NCBI RefSeq assembly: GCF_900156815.1
Contig: NZ_FTOT01000003.1
Location: 186,001 to 250,000, forward strand
Direction of reading: 5' to 3'
DNA length: 64,000 bases
Origin: Gemmobacter megaterium
GTDB lineage: Bacteria > Pseudomonadota > Alphaproteobacteria > Rhodobacterales > Rhodobacteraceae
Under the pieces are notes generated by a model. It saw only the letters and a program-made list of their open reading frames with translations. It ran no database searches and was not told where the DNA came from. The stretch's first letter is position 1; each line of letters opens with the position of its first letter. The translations under genes were made by a program, and so were the position numbers. Positions 36,596-45,965 of this stretch are shown piece by piece.

Positions 36596-37847
36596 CCTGC
36601 CCCCCGTCGATCTGCTGATCATCGGCGCAGGGCCTGCGGGCCTGGGCGCGGCAGCAACCGCCGCTGCGGCGGGCCTGTCGGTCGTGGTTCTGGACCGCGC
36701 GACGGTGGCCGGGGGTATGCCCCGGCTTTGCGGGCACTCGCCCTTTGGGATGCGCGAGTTTCATCGCATCATGGGCGGGCGGGCCTATGCCGCGCGCCTT
36801 GTGGCAACCGCGGAACGCGCGGGCGCCAGGATCCTTGCCAATCATTCCGCCGTGCAGATCACTGCCGCAGGGGTCCACGTTGCCACGCCGGACGGAGTGC
36901 GGTGCATGGCCTACCGTCGGCTTTTGCTCGCCACCGGCCTGCGCGAGGCCAGCCGCGCGGCACGGCTCCTTCCCGGCGAACGGCCCATGCGCGGGATCCT
37001 GACCACCGGCGCGCTGCAAGGTCTGGCCTATGGGCCGGGCGCCGGTTCGGGCGGACTTGTGCCGTTTCAGCGCCCCGTGGTGCTGGGCAGCGAACTTGTC
37101 GCGGCCTCGGCCCTGCTGACGCTGCGCCATCTTGGCATCCGGCCCCTGGCGTTGATCGAGGCCGGGGCGCATCCGGTTGCGCGCTGGCCTGTTGGCCTGT
37201 TGCCGCGCCTGATGGGTGTGCCGTGCCACCTCAACACCCGGATCATCGACATTCACGGGCGTGATCAAGTGCAGGCCGTCGCCCTGCGCCATGCCAATGG
37301 CTCCGTCCAACGGATCGACTGCGACGGGCTGCTGCTGACCGGCGCCTTCACCCCCGACTCCAGCCTGGCGCGCATGGCCGGGCTGCGCATCGACCCTGCA
37401 AGCCAGGGACCAGAGATCGACAGCTTCGGGCGCTGCTCGCAACCGGGGATCTATGCGGCAGGCAATGTGCTGCGCGGCGTGGAGACGGCAGGCTGGGCCT
37501 GGGCCGAAGGCCAGCGCACCGCCCGCGCGATTCTGCGGGATCTGGCGGGCGACCTGCCCCCTGCCGACACCGGCCTGCGCATTGCCACAACCGGGCCCCT
37601 GCGTCTGTGCCTGCCCCAGAATGTGATACCGGGCGCCAGACATGCAGCCCACCCCCAGTTGCAGCTGCGCGTCACCCGGCACGTTCATGGGCGGCTGGTG
37701 CTGCGCGATGCGACGGGGGCAGAGCTGTGGTCGCGCCGCCTGACCGGCTGGCCCGAACGGCGGATCCTGATCGCCCCGGCCCGGATCCCCACGCTTCCCT
37801 CCGGGGAAACGGCCATCCTTTCGATCACCGAACAGGCCACGCGATGA
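36588..37847 (+). CDS. FAD/NAD(P)-dependent oxidoreductase, GlpB/HcnB-like
   Basis: A 419-residue flavoprotein with N-terminal LIIGAGPAGLGAAATAAAAGLSVVVLD (9-35), a second dinucleotide-fold segment, and GIYAAGNVLRGVETAGWAWAEGQRTA, the FAD-binding ending of pyridine-nucleotide-disulfide-type oxidoreductases. Such proteins form heteromeric dehydrogenases with a GlpA-type subunit carrying a BFD cluster, as in opine and hydrogen cyanide synthase complexes. It overlaps both neighbours. Electron acceptor not evident; no membrane anchor seen. Confidence 0.85.
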   Translation: MDSLPPVDLLIIGAGPAGLGAAATAAAAGLSVVVLDRATVAGGMPRLCGHSPFGMREFHRIMGGRAYAARLVATAERAGARILANHSAVQITAAGVHVATPDGVRCMAYRRLLLATGLREASRAARLLPGERPMRGILTTGALQGLAYGPGAGSGGLVPFQRPVVLGSELVAASALLTLRHLGIRPLALIEAGAHPVARWPVGLLPRLMGVPCHLNTRIIDIHGRDQVQAVALRHANGSVQRIDCDGLLLTGAFTPDSSLARMAGLRIDPASQGPEIDSFGRCSQPGIYAAGNVLRGVETAGWAWAEGQRTARAILRDLAGDLPPADTGLRIATTGPLRLCLPQNVIPGARHAAHPQLQLRVTRHVHGRLVLRDATGAELWSRRLTGWPERRILIAPARIPTLPSGETAILSITEQATR

Positions 37848-39262
37848 CCCCCATTCTGGCGCTTGATCAGGGCACCACCTCCACCCGCGGGCTGCTGCTG
37901 GCACGTGACGGAACAGCGCGGATCCTTGGAGCGGCACGCCACCGCCAGCACCACCCGCATCCCGGCTGGGTCGAGCATGACCCGTCCGAGCTGTTGGCCA
38001 ACCTGCGCGCATTGATCGACAGCGCCGGGCCGCTGGCCGCCATAGGGCTTTGCAATCAGGGCGAAAGCTGTCTGGCCTGGGATGCCCGGACCGGCGCGCC
38101 GCTGTCCCCGGTGATCGTCTGGCAGGACAGCCGGACCGACGCGCAGGTCGCGGCACTCCGCCAGGCGGGCCATGGGGATTGGGTGCAGTCCCGCAGCGGG
38201 TTGCCGCTGGAGTCCTATTTTTCGGCCAGCAAGCTGGGCTGGCTGATGCAGATGCCGGAGATCCGGGCCGCCCACGCGGCCGGGCACCTGCGGCTTGGCA
38301 CCACGGATGCGTTCTTTCTGCGCCACTTGACCGGCCATTGCGCCACCGATCCCAGCACCGCCTCGCGCACAGGGCTGATGGATCTGGGGCGCCAGATCTG
38401 GGACGACGAGCTATGCGCGCTGTTCGGGGTGCCGCCGGAATGCCTGCCGCCCATCCGCCCGACGGTCGGCCCGTTCGGGCGCTGCGGCGGCGTGCCCGTC
38501 CTGGCCAGCATCACCGACCAGCAGGCGGCGCTGTTCGGCCATGGCTGCCGGGTTCCCGGACAGGCCAAGATCACCTTTGGCACCGGCGCCTTTGCGCTGG
38601 CTGTCACCGGGCGGCGGCCCGATCCGCCGCCCGGTCTGTTGCCGACCATTGGCTGGGATCTGGGCGATGGTCCGGTCTTTGCACTGGACGGCGGGGTCTA
38701 TGACGCGGGATCGGCGGTCGAATGGGCGGTGCAGGCCGGTCTGGCCTCGGGGCTGGAGGATTTCGCCGCATTCGACGCGCTCCCCGCGATCAGCCGGGGG
38801 CTGGTGTTTGTTCCCGCCTTTTCCGGCCTTGCCGCGCCGCATTGGGACCGCGAGGCCGCCCCGCTGCTGATCGGCATGGGGCCGACGACAACCCGGCGCG
38901 ACATCTGTCAGGCGCTTCTGGAAGGCGTCGCCCTGCTGACGGCTGATATCACCGATCTTCTGGGGCGTCATGGCGCGCTGTCCCATCCCATCGCCATTGA
39001 CGGGGGATTGTCGCGCAGCCCGTATTTCTGCCGGTTTCTGGCCAGTACCACCGGAGGACAGGTGGCCACCCGCCGGATGGACGAGGTGTCGGCCCTGGGC
39101 ACCGCGCAGCTTTGCGCCCATGCGCTGGACTGGCGGCTGCCCGATAGCGCCGCCGAACAGACGATGCACGATCCGCTGGACGGCCAGGCCAGCGACTGGC
39201 GCGCGCGGTTCGCGCAGGCGGTCCCACGGGCCCGCGCCTGGCACGGCCCGCGCGCGGTGTGA
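37844..39262 (+). CDS. FGGY-family carbohydrate kinase, glycerol-kinase-like
   Basis: A 472-residue kinase: ILALDQGTTSTRGLLLARDG start, VIVWQDSRTD, ATDPSTASRTGLMDL, the KITFGTGAFA loop and the FVPAFSGLAAPHWD motif of glycerol kinases. It phosphorylates glycerol or a similar polyol, which the FAD pair encoded upstream could then oxidise. Slightly shorter than E. coli GlpK (about 500). The ATG overlaps the preceding stop. Confidence 0.9.
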   Translation: MTPILALDQGTTSTRGLLLARDGTARILGAARHRQHHPHPGWVEHDPSELLANLRALIDSAGPLAAIGLCNQGESCLAWDARTGAPLSPVIVWQDSRTDAQVAALRQAGHGDWVQSRSGLPLESYFSASKLGWLMQMPEIRAAHAAGHLRLGTTDAFFLRHLTGHCATDPSTASRTGLMDLGRQIWDDELCALFGVPPECLPPIRPTVGPFGRCGGVPVLASITDQQAALFGHGCRVPGQAKITFGTGAFALAVTGRRPDPPPGLLPTIGWDLGDGPVFALDGGVYDAGSAVEWAVQAGLASGLEDFAAFDALPAISRGLVFVPAFSGLAAPHWDREAAPLLIGMGPTTTRRDICQALLEGVALLTADITDLLGRHGALSHPIAIDGGLSRSPYFCRFLASTTGGQVATRRMDEVSALGTAQLCAHALDWRLPDSAAEQTMHDPLDGQASDWRARFAQAVPRARAWHGPRAV

Positions 39263-39346
39263 TCCACCCGAAGACCGGCCAGGGGGGTTGAGTTTCCCAC
39301 CGCCCTGACAGACCCTGCCCCGATGTCATGTCCAGACAGGATACCC

Positions 39347-40156
39347 ATGCAACCGAACCATCGCCGGGAACAGATTTTGCGCCTGCTGCGTGATCATGGC
39401 CGTCAGACAGTGGACTCTCTGGCCCGCGCCATGGGCACATCCGAAGCCACCATCCGGCGGGATCTGGTCGATCTGGAGGATGCCAATCGCTTGCGCCGCT
39501 TTCATGGCGGGGCGCGACTGATCTGCCCTGCCCCCGCCGATGCGCCTGGCGAAGACGCCTTTGGCACCCGCCTGCTGCACAACCGCGCGGGCAAGCAGGC
39601 GCTGACCCAGGCCGCCGCTGCCCTGTTCGAGGACGGCGCATCGCTGTTCATCGACGCGGGCACCACGACCATTGCCTTTGCCCATGCACTGGCGGCCCGG
39701 CGCGATCTGACCGTGATCACCAATTCGCTGGAGGTCGCGCGCATCCTTGGCGAAGACCCGGACCGCCACCGCATCCACCTGCTGGGCGGAGAGCTTTTGC
39801 CCGAAATGATGGAACTGGTCGGCCGCATGACGCTTCAACAGATCGGCGGATACCGGGCGGATCATGTCGTGCTGACCGTAGGCAGTGTGCAGGAAAGCGG
39901 GGTTCTGGATTTCGACGAACGCGAGGCCGAGGTGGCCATCGCCATGATCGCCCGCGCGCGCAGGCTGACCGTGCTTGCCGACCGGACCAAGATGCTGAAA
40001 CCGGCGGTGTTTCCGGTCGCCAGCCTGGCGCAGATCACCCGGCTTGTCACCGATGCGCCGCCACCGCCCGGCATTGCGCGGGCCTTGGCCCAGGCGGGGG
40101 CAGAGCTGGTTCTGGCCCCCGCGACGGATGCACCCGCACCTGACGACAGGGCCTAG
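39347..40156 (+). CDS. DeoR-family transcriptional regulator, GlpR-like
   Basis: A 269-residue repressor with an N-terminal HTH (REQILRLLRDHGRQTVDSLARAMGTSEATIRRDLVDLEDANRLRRFHGGA) and a DeoRC sugar-phosphate sensor domain containing FIDAGTTTIAFAHAL and VITNSLEVARIL. ACAGG precedes the ATG at 39347. Its position at the end of the dehydrogenase-kinase operon suggests it senses the phosphorylated polyol and binds the 34-bp dyad at 35122. Its stop overlaps the stop of the convergent YdiJ-like gene. Confidence 0.9.
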   Translation: MQPNHRREQILRLLRDHGRQTVDSLARAMGTSEATIRRDLVDLEDANRLRRFHGGARLICPAPADAPGEDAFGTRLLHNRAGKQALTQAAAALFEDGASLFIDAGTTTIAFAHALAARRDLTVITNSLEVARILGEDPDRHRIHLLGGELLPEMMELVGRMTLQQIGGYRADHVVLTVGSVQESGVLDFDEREAEVAIAMIARARRLTVLADRTKMLKPAVFPVASLAQITRLVTDAPPPPGIARALAQAGAELVLAPATDAPAPDDRA

Positions 40157-42969
40157 GCGGCAGGGGCGTTGCCCAATGCCTCTGCCACAAGGGCCAGGGG
40201 ATGGCGCAGCGCCCGGCCGGACAGCCGTTCCGCCTGGCACCGGCAGGAAAAGCCGGTGGCGACGACGGGCGCGGCCGCTTCGACATGGGGTCGCCAGGAC
40301 ATGTCGAACAACCGGCGCGAGACGGGTTGATGCCGCGCCTGATGGCCAAAGAGCCCCGCCATGCCGCAGCAGCCCGTCGCTTCGGGCACCGCCTTCAGCC
40401 CGATCGCGGCAAAGACCTGCGCCCATTGCGCCCCCGCCTCGGGCAGGGCGGTGGTCTCGGTACAATGCGACAGGATCCGCGGTTGCGGGCCATCCCCTTG
40501 CACCACCGAGGGAAACCGCCTGCCCGCCGCAAGTTCGGCGGACAGAAATTCCTGCGGCAACATCAGGGCGGGCGGGGCGTATCCGGCCTTGGGGTAATCC
40601 TGGCGCAGGTGCATCACAAAGGCCGGATCCAGCCCGATCATCGGCACCTGACTGGCCGCCGCGCGGGTCAACGCCGCCACCAGCCGCGCCGCCATCGCAT
40701 CAAAGGCCCCCTGCGCCCCAAGTGACTGCGCCGCCTTGCCTGCCGGGTGCATCCCGACGACCAGGGGACGATAGCCAAGCGCGCGCAATCCCGCCACGGC
40801 ATCCAGCGCCACCTGGCCGTCGAACAGCGCTGTGAACCAGTCCTGCCACAGCAGCACCGTGCCGGCGGGCAAGGGCTTGCCCAGATCGGCCAGCGCGATC
40901 CTGTCGTGTCGGGGCACCGGCCGGGCCAGCCTCTCGGGCAGATCGACCGCGCCCAACAGCCGTTCCGCCATGGGCCGCAGCAGGGGCCACAGCGGCCGCG
41001 CCAGCCCCGCCACCCGCAGTGCCACCCCGCTGTGGCGCTCTGCCAACAGCGTCAGGCGATCCGGCAGCGGGCGGGTATGGCGGCTGTAATGGCTTTGATA
41101 GAATGCGGTCCGCATCGAGGGAATGTCCACCTGCACCGGACAGGTGCTGGCGCAGGCCTTGCAGCCAAGGCAACTGTCCAGCACGGCCAGCAGATCGGCC
41201 TCCGCCACCGCGCCACCCGATTTCCAGGCCCGCAAGGCATCGGCCCGGCCCTTGGGCGATTGGCGCAGGTCGCCGGTCGCCTTGAACGACGGGCACATCG
41301 GCGTGGCCGCCTGATAGCTGAGACATTGCGCATTGCCGTTACAGCGGAACGCCTTGTCCAGCGCATCCCCGTCAGGCGCGTTGAAGGGGCGGAACGGCGT
41401 GGTCGCTATGCCCATCCGGTCCCGGCGCAGCGTGACCAGCTTGCCGGGGTTGAACCGCTCTGCCGGGTCGAAGGCAGCCTTGACCCCTTGCAGCGCGGCA
41501 TAGGCGGCGGGGCCGATCCACTCGGGCAGATAGGCGCCGCGCATCCCCTTGCCATGTTCGCCCCAGAAGATCCCGCCATGCTTGCGGGTCAGGGCAAAAA
41601 CCGCATCCGACACCGCCACCAGCCGCGCCCGGTCGGTGGCCGAGTCGATGTTCAGCGCCGGGCGGATATGCAGACAACCCACATCGACATGGCCGTAAAT
41701 GCCAAAGCCCAACCCGTTGTCACGCAGCACGTCCAGAAAGTCATCGACAAAGGCGGGCAGGTTTTCCGGCGGCACCACGCAATCCTCGACAAAGGCGACG
41801 GGGCGGCTGGGCCCGTCCACCTTGGCCAGCAGCCCCACCCCCGCCGACCGGATCGCCCAGAGCCGCCGGATCTCGGCCAGATCCCGCGCCTGATACAGCG
41901 CGACCTGCCCCGGCAGGGCGCGCAGCCGGTCCAGACAGGTGGCAACGCGCGCGTCGATCCCGGCGGCATCATGGCCGTTGAACTCTACGAACACATAGGC
42001 CACCGGCCCCTCTGGGCGCAGCGCGGGGGGCAGGCCGGCCAGAATCCCCGCCTCTTGCGCGATGCGCTGCACCCATTCATCCATCACCTCGATGGCCGTC
42101 GGATCATCGGCCAGAAGGGGCGTCGCCGCAGCCAGCGCATCGCGGAAGGTGGCAAAACCTGCCACGATCAGCCGCTTTTCCGGCTCGATCCGCCGCAGTT
42201 TGACCCGGATCCGCGTGATCGGCCCCAGCGTCCCCTCGGCCCCCAGAAACAGCCGCCACCAGTCGAACCCGCCGCCTTCGGAACATGCCCTGTCCAGGTC
42301 ATAGCCGGTAAAGCGACGGTTCAGGCGCGGGGTATTGGCGACAAAGGCGGCCTTGCCCTCGCGGGCGGCCCGCTCGGCCTGTGCCAAGACCGGCACTGCC
42401 CAGTCCGGGGCCGGGCCAAGGCTGGACAGCAGCCCCTCTGGCCGCGCCACCTCCAGCCCCAGCACATTGTCGGATGTCTTGCCATAGATGCGCGACCCCT
42501 TGCCCGAGGCGTCCGTCGACACCATCCCGCCGATGGTGCAGCGGGTCGAGGTCGAGGTTTCCGGCGCAAAGAACCAGCCATGCGGGCGCAGCGCATCGTT
42601 CAGCGCATCCAGAACCACGCCCGGCTCGACATCGGCCCAGCCGTCTTTGGCATTGATCTCCAGCACGCGCGTCATATGGCGGCGCAGATCAAGGATCAGC
42701 CCGCGATTGAGGCTCTGGCCATTCGTTCCGGTGCCGCCCCCCCGTGGGGTCAGGGCGACATCGGCAAAGGCGGGATCTTGCAGAACCTGCAACACGCGCA
42801 CGACATCCGCCGCATCGCGCGGCGCGACAACCAAATCGGGGGTGATCTGATACACCGAATTGTCGGTGGCCATCGCGGCGCGCAGGGCGCTGTCGGTTTC
42901 GATCTGCCCCGCGAAACCGGCGGCCTGCAAGGCTTCGGGCAGGGTATGGATCGGCTGATGGGCGATCAT
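40153..42969 (-). CDS. FAD/Fe-S D-2-hydroxyacid dehydrogenase, YdiJ-like
   Basis: A 938-residue three-part enzyme. The N-terminal FAD_binding_4 domain has the VALTPRGGGTGTNGQSLNRGLILDL loop (about 75-100). A FAD-oxidase C domain follows (GHVDVGCLHIRPALN, GIFWGEHGKGMRGAYLPEW). The C-terminal iron-sulfur part has CLGCKACASTCPVQVD and the CCG motif ATGCCGMAGLFGH. Closest to E. coli YdiJ, a D-2-hydroxyglutarate dehydrogenase. An ATG at 42984 would add five residues, but CCGGAGCCCGCG places the Shine-Dalgarno sequence before 42969. A frame much further upstream crosses the divergent LysR gene and is rejected. Confidence 0.9.
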   Translation of the reverse strand: MIAHQPIHTLPEALQAAGFAGQIETDSALRAAMATDNSVYQITPDLVVAPRDAADVVRVLQVLQDPAFADVALTPRGGGTGTNGQSLNRGLILDLRRHMTRVLEINAKDGWADVEPGVVLDALNDALRPHGWFFAPETSTSTRCTIGGMVSTDASGKGSRIYGKTSDNVLGLEVARPEGLLSSLGPAPDWAVPVLAQAERAAREGKAAFVANTPRLNRRFTGYDLDRACSEGGGFDWWRLFLGAEGTLGPITRIRVKLRRIEPEKRLIVAGFATFRDALAAATPLLADDPTAIEVMDEWVQRIAQEAGILAGLPPALRPEGPVAYVFVEFNGHDAAGIDARVATCLDRLRALPGQVALYQARDLAEIRRLWAIRSAGVGLLAKVDGPSRPVAFVEDCVVPPENLPAFVDDFLDVLRDNGLGFGIYGHVDVGCLHIRPALNIDSATDRARLVAVSDAVFALTRKHGGIFWGEHGKGMRGAYLPEWIGPAAYAALQGVKAAFDPAERFNPGKLVTLRRDRMGIATTPFRPFNAPDGDALDKAFRCNGNAQCLSYQAATPMCPSFKATGDLRQSPKGRADALRAWKSGGAVAEADLLAVLDSCLGCKACASTCPVQVDIPSMRTAFYQSHYSRHTRPLPDRLTLLAERHSGVALRVAGLARPLWPLLRPMAERLLGAVDLPERLARPVPRHDRIALADLGKPLPAGTVLLWQDWFTALFDGQVALDAVAGLRALGYRPLVVGMHPAGKAAQSLGAQGAFDAMAARLVAALTRAAASQVPMIGLDPAFVMHLRQDYPKAGYAPPALMLPQEFLSAELAAGRRFPSVVQGDGPQPRILSHCTETTALPEAGAQWAQVFAAIGLKAVPEATGCCGMAGLFGHQARHQPVSRRLFDMSWRPHVEAAAPVVATGFSCRCQAERLSGRALRHPLALVAEALGNAPAA

Positions 42970-43032
42970 CGCGGGCTCCGGCATTGTTTTGCGCTTGAAC
43001 CACAGATCTGCTTTTCGCCATACTGGAATATA

Positions 43033-43947
43033 ATGAAGATAAATTCGCAGAATACGAACCTGAACCTGCGCCATCTGCGCGCCCTTCATGCAATCCGGCA
43101 AGAAGGGTCGTTTGCGCGCGCCGCCAACCGCCTGGGCGTCGTGCCCTCGGCGCTGAGCGAAACGATCCGCCAACTGGAAGACAGCGCAGGGGTCGCGCTG
43201 TTTGACCGGCGGATGCGCCCGCCGCAGATGACCCCTGCCGCGCTGGCCTTTCTGGAGGAAACCCGGCCGCTGATCGACGCATTGGACCGGGCGCTGGACC
43301 GGCTGGAAGACAGCGCCAACCTGGAGCGCGGGCGGCTGATGCTGGGCGCATCTCCCTCGACCATCGCCGATCTGGTCGCCCCTGCGATCCTGCGCTTTCG
43401 CCGCGACCATGCGCGCATCCAGATAACGCTGCACGATGGGCCAGCCGATGAACTGGCGCGCCAGGTGGCCGATGGTGACCTGGATCTGGCGATAGCCGGG
43501 TATTCCGGCACCTCTCCCCTGCTGGACCGGCAAGAGATCGCGCTGGATCCCATCGGGCTCGCCGTTGCAAGGGACCACCCGCTGACGCGGCTGGACCGCC
43601 CGCTGCGTCTGGCCGACATCGACCCCGACAGCCTGATCCATCTGGAGGAAACCACCGGCACCGCCCGCCTGCTGGCGCAGCACGCCGCCCTGCCCGCGGC
43701 ACTGCGCCAGGGCACATTGCGGGTGCAGTCAACCTTCGGCCAGCTTTGCCTGATCCGGGCTGGCGTCGGTATAGGGTTGCTGCCCCGCAAGGCGGTGACA
43801 CTGTTCGATGATCCCCGGCTTGCGTTCCTGCCTGTCGCGGATCTGCATCTGAACCGCAGCCTGTCGCTGATCACCCCCGCCCGCCGCGCCATGTCGCATA
43901 TCGCCATGCGCTTCATCGCATGTTCGAGGCTGGTGGCCGAAAGCTGA
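43033..43947 (+). CDS. LysR-family transcriptional regulator
   Basis: A 304-residue regulator: NLNLRHLRALHAIRQEGSFARAANRLGVVPSALSETIRQLEDSAGVALFDR is the LysR DNA-binding domain, and RLMLGASPSTIADLVAPAILRFRRDHARI starts the effector domain. Divergent from the YdiJ-like dehydrogenase with only 63 bases between starts, so it almost certainly controls that gene. The intergenic ATACTGGAATAT is only partly symmetrical and is not called as its box. Confidence 0.9.
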   Translation: MKINSQNTNLNLRHLRALHAIRQEGSFARAANRLGVVPSALSETIRQLEDSAGVALFDRRMRPPQMTPAALAFLEETRPLIDALDRALDRLEDSANLERGRLMLGASPSTIADLVAPAILRFRRDHARIQITLHDGPADELARQVADGDLDLAIAGYSGTSPLLDRQEIALDPIGLAVARDHPLTRLDRPLRLADIDPDSLIHLEETTGTARLLAQHAALPAALRQGTLRVQSTFGQLCLIRAGVGIGLLPRKAVTLFDDPRLAFLPVADLHLNRSLSLITPARRAMSHIAMRFIACSRLVAES

Positions 43948-43954
43948 CGTCCCG

Positions 43955-43985
43955 GCCCTGGCGCGACGGGGTTCCGCGCCAGGGC
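43955..43985. terminator. Bidirectional terminator hairpin
   Basis: GCCCTGGCGCG and CGCGCCAGGGC form a perfect 11-bp stem with a 9-base loop between the convergent lysR and TRAP permease genes. No T-run. Confidence 0.6.
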
Positions 43986-44012
43986 ACAAGGCTGCCAAGG
44001 GCGTGCCTGCGC

Positions 44013-45314
44013 CTATGACACCGGGAACAGCACCAGTGCCGGAAAGGCGATCATCAGCGCGATCAGCACGAAATCCGCCACGATGAACCAGGCAACCCCG
44101 CGAAAGATGGTGCCAAGGCTGGTCAGATTGCCGACCACGCCCTTGATGACAAAGACGTTCATCCCGATCGGCGGGGTGATCATTCCGATTTCCAGCAGCT
44201 TCGTCAGCAGAATGCCGAACCACAGCAGCGAATAGCCCGATTGATCGACCACCGGCAGAAAGATCGGCAGCGTCAGCAGCATGGCCCCGATGGGTTCCAG
44301 AAACATCCCCAGCAGCAGATAGACCAGGCAGATCATCAGGATGATCACCACCGGCTCGGATCCCAGCCCAAGGATCGCGCCTGACAGCGCCTCGCCCGCG
44401 CCGGACAATGCCAGAAAGCGGGTCAACATGCTGGCCCCGATGGCAATGATCATCAGCGAGGCGGTCGTGATGACCGTTTCAATGATCGTCATCCACAACA
44501 CGCGCCACCCGAGTGTGCGCTTGGCCAAGGCCACCACAAGCGAGAGAAAGCCGCCAATGGCGCCCGCCTCGGTCGGGGTGAACACGCCCGAGAACAGCCC
44601 CCCGAAGACGCCCAGGGCAATCAGCAGCACCGGCCAGATCTCGGCCAGCGCCAGCAGGCGATCCCGCCCGGTAATCACCTCGCCGACCAGCGGCGGGGCC
44701 AGTTCGGGGTTCGCCTTGACCCGCAGCATGATCACCGCGCAATAGGCGAACATCGTCAGGATGCCGATCCCGGCGCCAGCCAGAAACAGGTCGTGCACCG
44801 GCACCTGCGCGATCACACCATACAGGATCATCAGGATCGACGGCGGAATCAGCGCGCCGATGGTGCCGCCCGCCGCCACCGTGCTGGTGGCCAGCTCTGC
44901 GCTATAGCGGTTGCGCATCATCTCGGGCACGGCGATCTTGCCCATGGCCGCCGAACAGGCCACCGACGATCCGGTCACGGCGGCAAAGCCGGCACAGCCG
45001 AAAACCGACGCCACCGCCAACCCTCCGGGCAGCCCGGCAAGCCATATGCGGGCGGCGTGGAACAGCCCTTCGGTCAGCCGCGCGTGATAGCACAGGAAGC
45101 CCATGAACAGAAACGCGGGCACCGAACTGAGCAGCCAACTGGACGCGAAATGATAGGGGATCACGCCCAGCGTACCCCAGGCGATCTTCCAGTTCAGCAA
45201 GGTGCCGATGCCCGTGAACGACACCGAGATCAGCGCAACCCCGATGGGCACCCGGATCAGCAGCAGAACCACCAGCAGCGAGATGAAGGCAAAGGCGATC
45301 TGAAGGTCGGTCAT
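44013..45314 (-). CDS. TRAP transporter large permease (DctM)
   Basis: A 433-residue twelve-helix permease: IPEMMRN-type motif, ATSTVAAGGTIGALIPPSILMILYGVIAQVPVHDLFLAGAGIGIL, FTPTEAGAIGGFLSLVVAL and PIGMNVFVIKGV, all typical of DctM. It works with the small permease at 45318 and the receptor at 45966. Starts three bases after the DctQ stop. Confidence 0.94.
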   Translation of the reverse strand: MTDLQIAFAFISLLVVLLLIRVPIGVALISVSFTGIGTLLNWKIAWGTLGVIPYHFASSWLLSSVPAFLFMGFLCYHARLTEGLFHAARIWLAGLPGGLAVASVFGCAGFAAVTGSSVACSAAMGKIAVPEMMRNRYSAELATSTVAAGGTIGALIPPSILMILYGVIAQVPVHDLFLAGAGIGILTMFAYCAVIMLRVKANPELAPPLVGEVITGRDRLLALAEIWPVLLIALGVFGGLFSGVFTPTEAGAIGGFLSLVVALAKRTLGWRVLWMTIIETVITTASLMIIAIGASMLTRFLALSGAGEALSGAILGLGSEPVVIILMICLVYLLLGMFLEPIGAMLLTLPIFLPVVDQSGYSLLWFGILLTKLLEIGMITPPIGMNVFVIKGVVGNLTSLGTIFRGVAWFIVADFVLIALMIAFPALVLFPVS

Positions 45315-45317
45315 GCC

Positions 45318-45890
45318 TCAGCGCCCCTTGCCATCGGCCGCCGCAGGCGGATCATCGAACACCGGGGCACCCGGATCGAACCCATGGGTCACGAATCCGG
45401 TAGGGCGCCCGGTGGCCAGACATCCCAGCCGGTACAACGCCACGATCAGCATCAGCCCGAACCCGACCGGCAGAAAGAAATAGGTGGGCCAGGTGGGCAG
45501 CACGAACCCGCCTTCCATGACGAATGCCCCGCCGCGGAACTGCTTCATCGCCTCGCCCCAGGTGCGCCAGGCCAGACCTGCCGCCGTCGCCGCGCTGAGC
45601 ACCAGCCCGATGGCGACGCAGACGGCCAGACCGCGCGGACCCAGAGTGTTGGACAGCACCTCGACCACGACGTGGCTGTCGCGCTGCTCGACAACACCCA
45701 GCGCCAGAAAGGTGATCGCCGTCATGTAATACAGCGATACGAACTGGATGGTGCCCTTCAAAGGCATTCCGACAACATAGCGCATCACGACTTCCAGCGT
45801 GACGTGAAACACCAGCAGCAGCACGACGGCTGCACATATCGCGGTGGCAAGGCCATTCAGCCCCGAGATCGTCCGCCCGATTAAGCTCAT
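45318..45890 (-). CDS. TRAP transporter small permease (DctQ)
   Basis: A 190-residue four-helix protein with the DctQ pattern: LVFHVTLEVVMRYVVGMPLKGTIQFVSLYYMTAITFLALGVVEQRDSHVVVEVL, then the paired helices around LAWRTWGEAM. It ends in a longer cytoplasmic tail than usual (TGFVTHGFDPGAPVF onwards). It forms the membrane complex with DctM. Confidence 0.9.
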   Translation of the reverse strand: MSLIGRTISGLNGLATAICAAVVLLLVFHVTLEVVMRYVVGMPLKGTIQFVSLYYMTAITFLALGVVEQRDSHVVVEVLSNTLGPRGLAVCVAIGLVLSAATAAGLAWRTWGEAMKQFRGGAFVMEGGFVLPTWPTYFFLPVGFGLMLIVALYRLGCLATGRPTGFVTHGFDPGAPVFDDPPAAADGKGR

Positions 45891-45912
45891 CTGTCTGTCC
45901 TGTCATTGGATG

Positions 45913-45945
45913 GGGCGCCCGTCGGCGATTTGCCATCGGGCGCCC
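45913..45945 (-). other. Stem-loop between dctP and dctQ
   Basis: GGGCGCCCG pairs with CGGGCGCCC; inside, GGC pairs with GCC around GATTT, with two-base bulges. The structure sits in the 75-base gap after the receptor gene and probably sets the receptor:permease ratio. No T-run. Confidence 0.6.
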
Positions 45946-45965
45946 TGCCATGCCTTGAGGCGTGA

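Noticed and set aside
40747-43032. Open frame on the plus strand running into the LysR gene
   Set aside because: Only the part from 43033 is a protein of known family; the rest is antisense to the YdiJ-like dehydrogenase.
43015-43033. ATACTGGAATAT as LysR box of the second LysR gene
   Set aside because: Symmetry is limited to the outer three bases and the T-N11-A rule is not met convincingly.
42970-43683. N-terminal extension of the YdiJ-like dehydrogenase
   Set aside because: It would cross the divergent LysR gene; family homology begins at about 42969 and a Shine-Dalgarno sequence is there.
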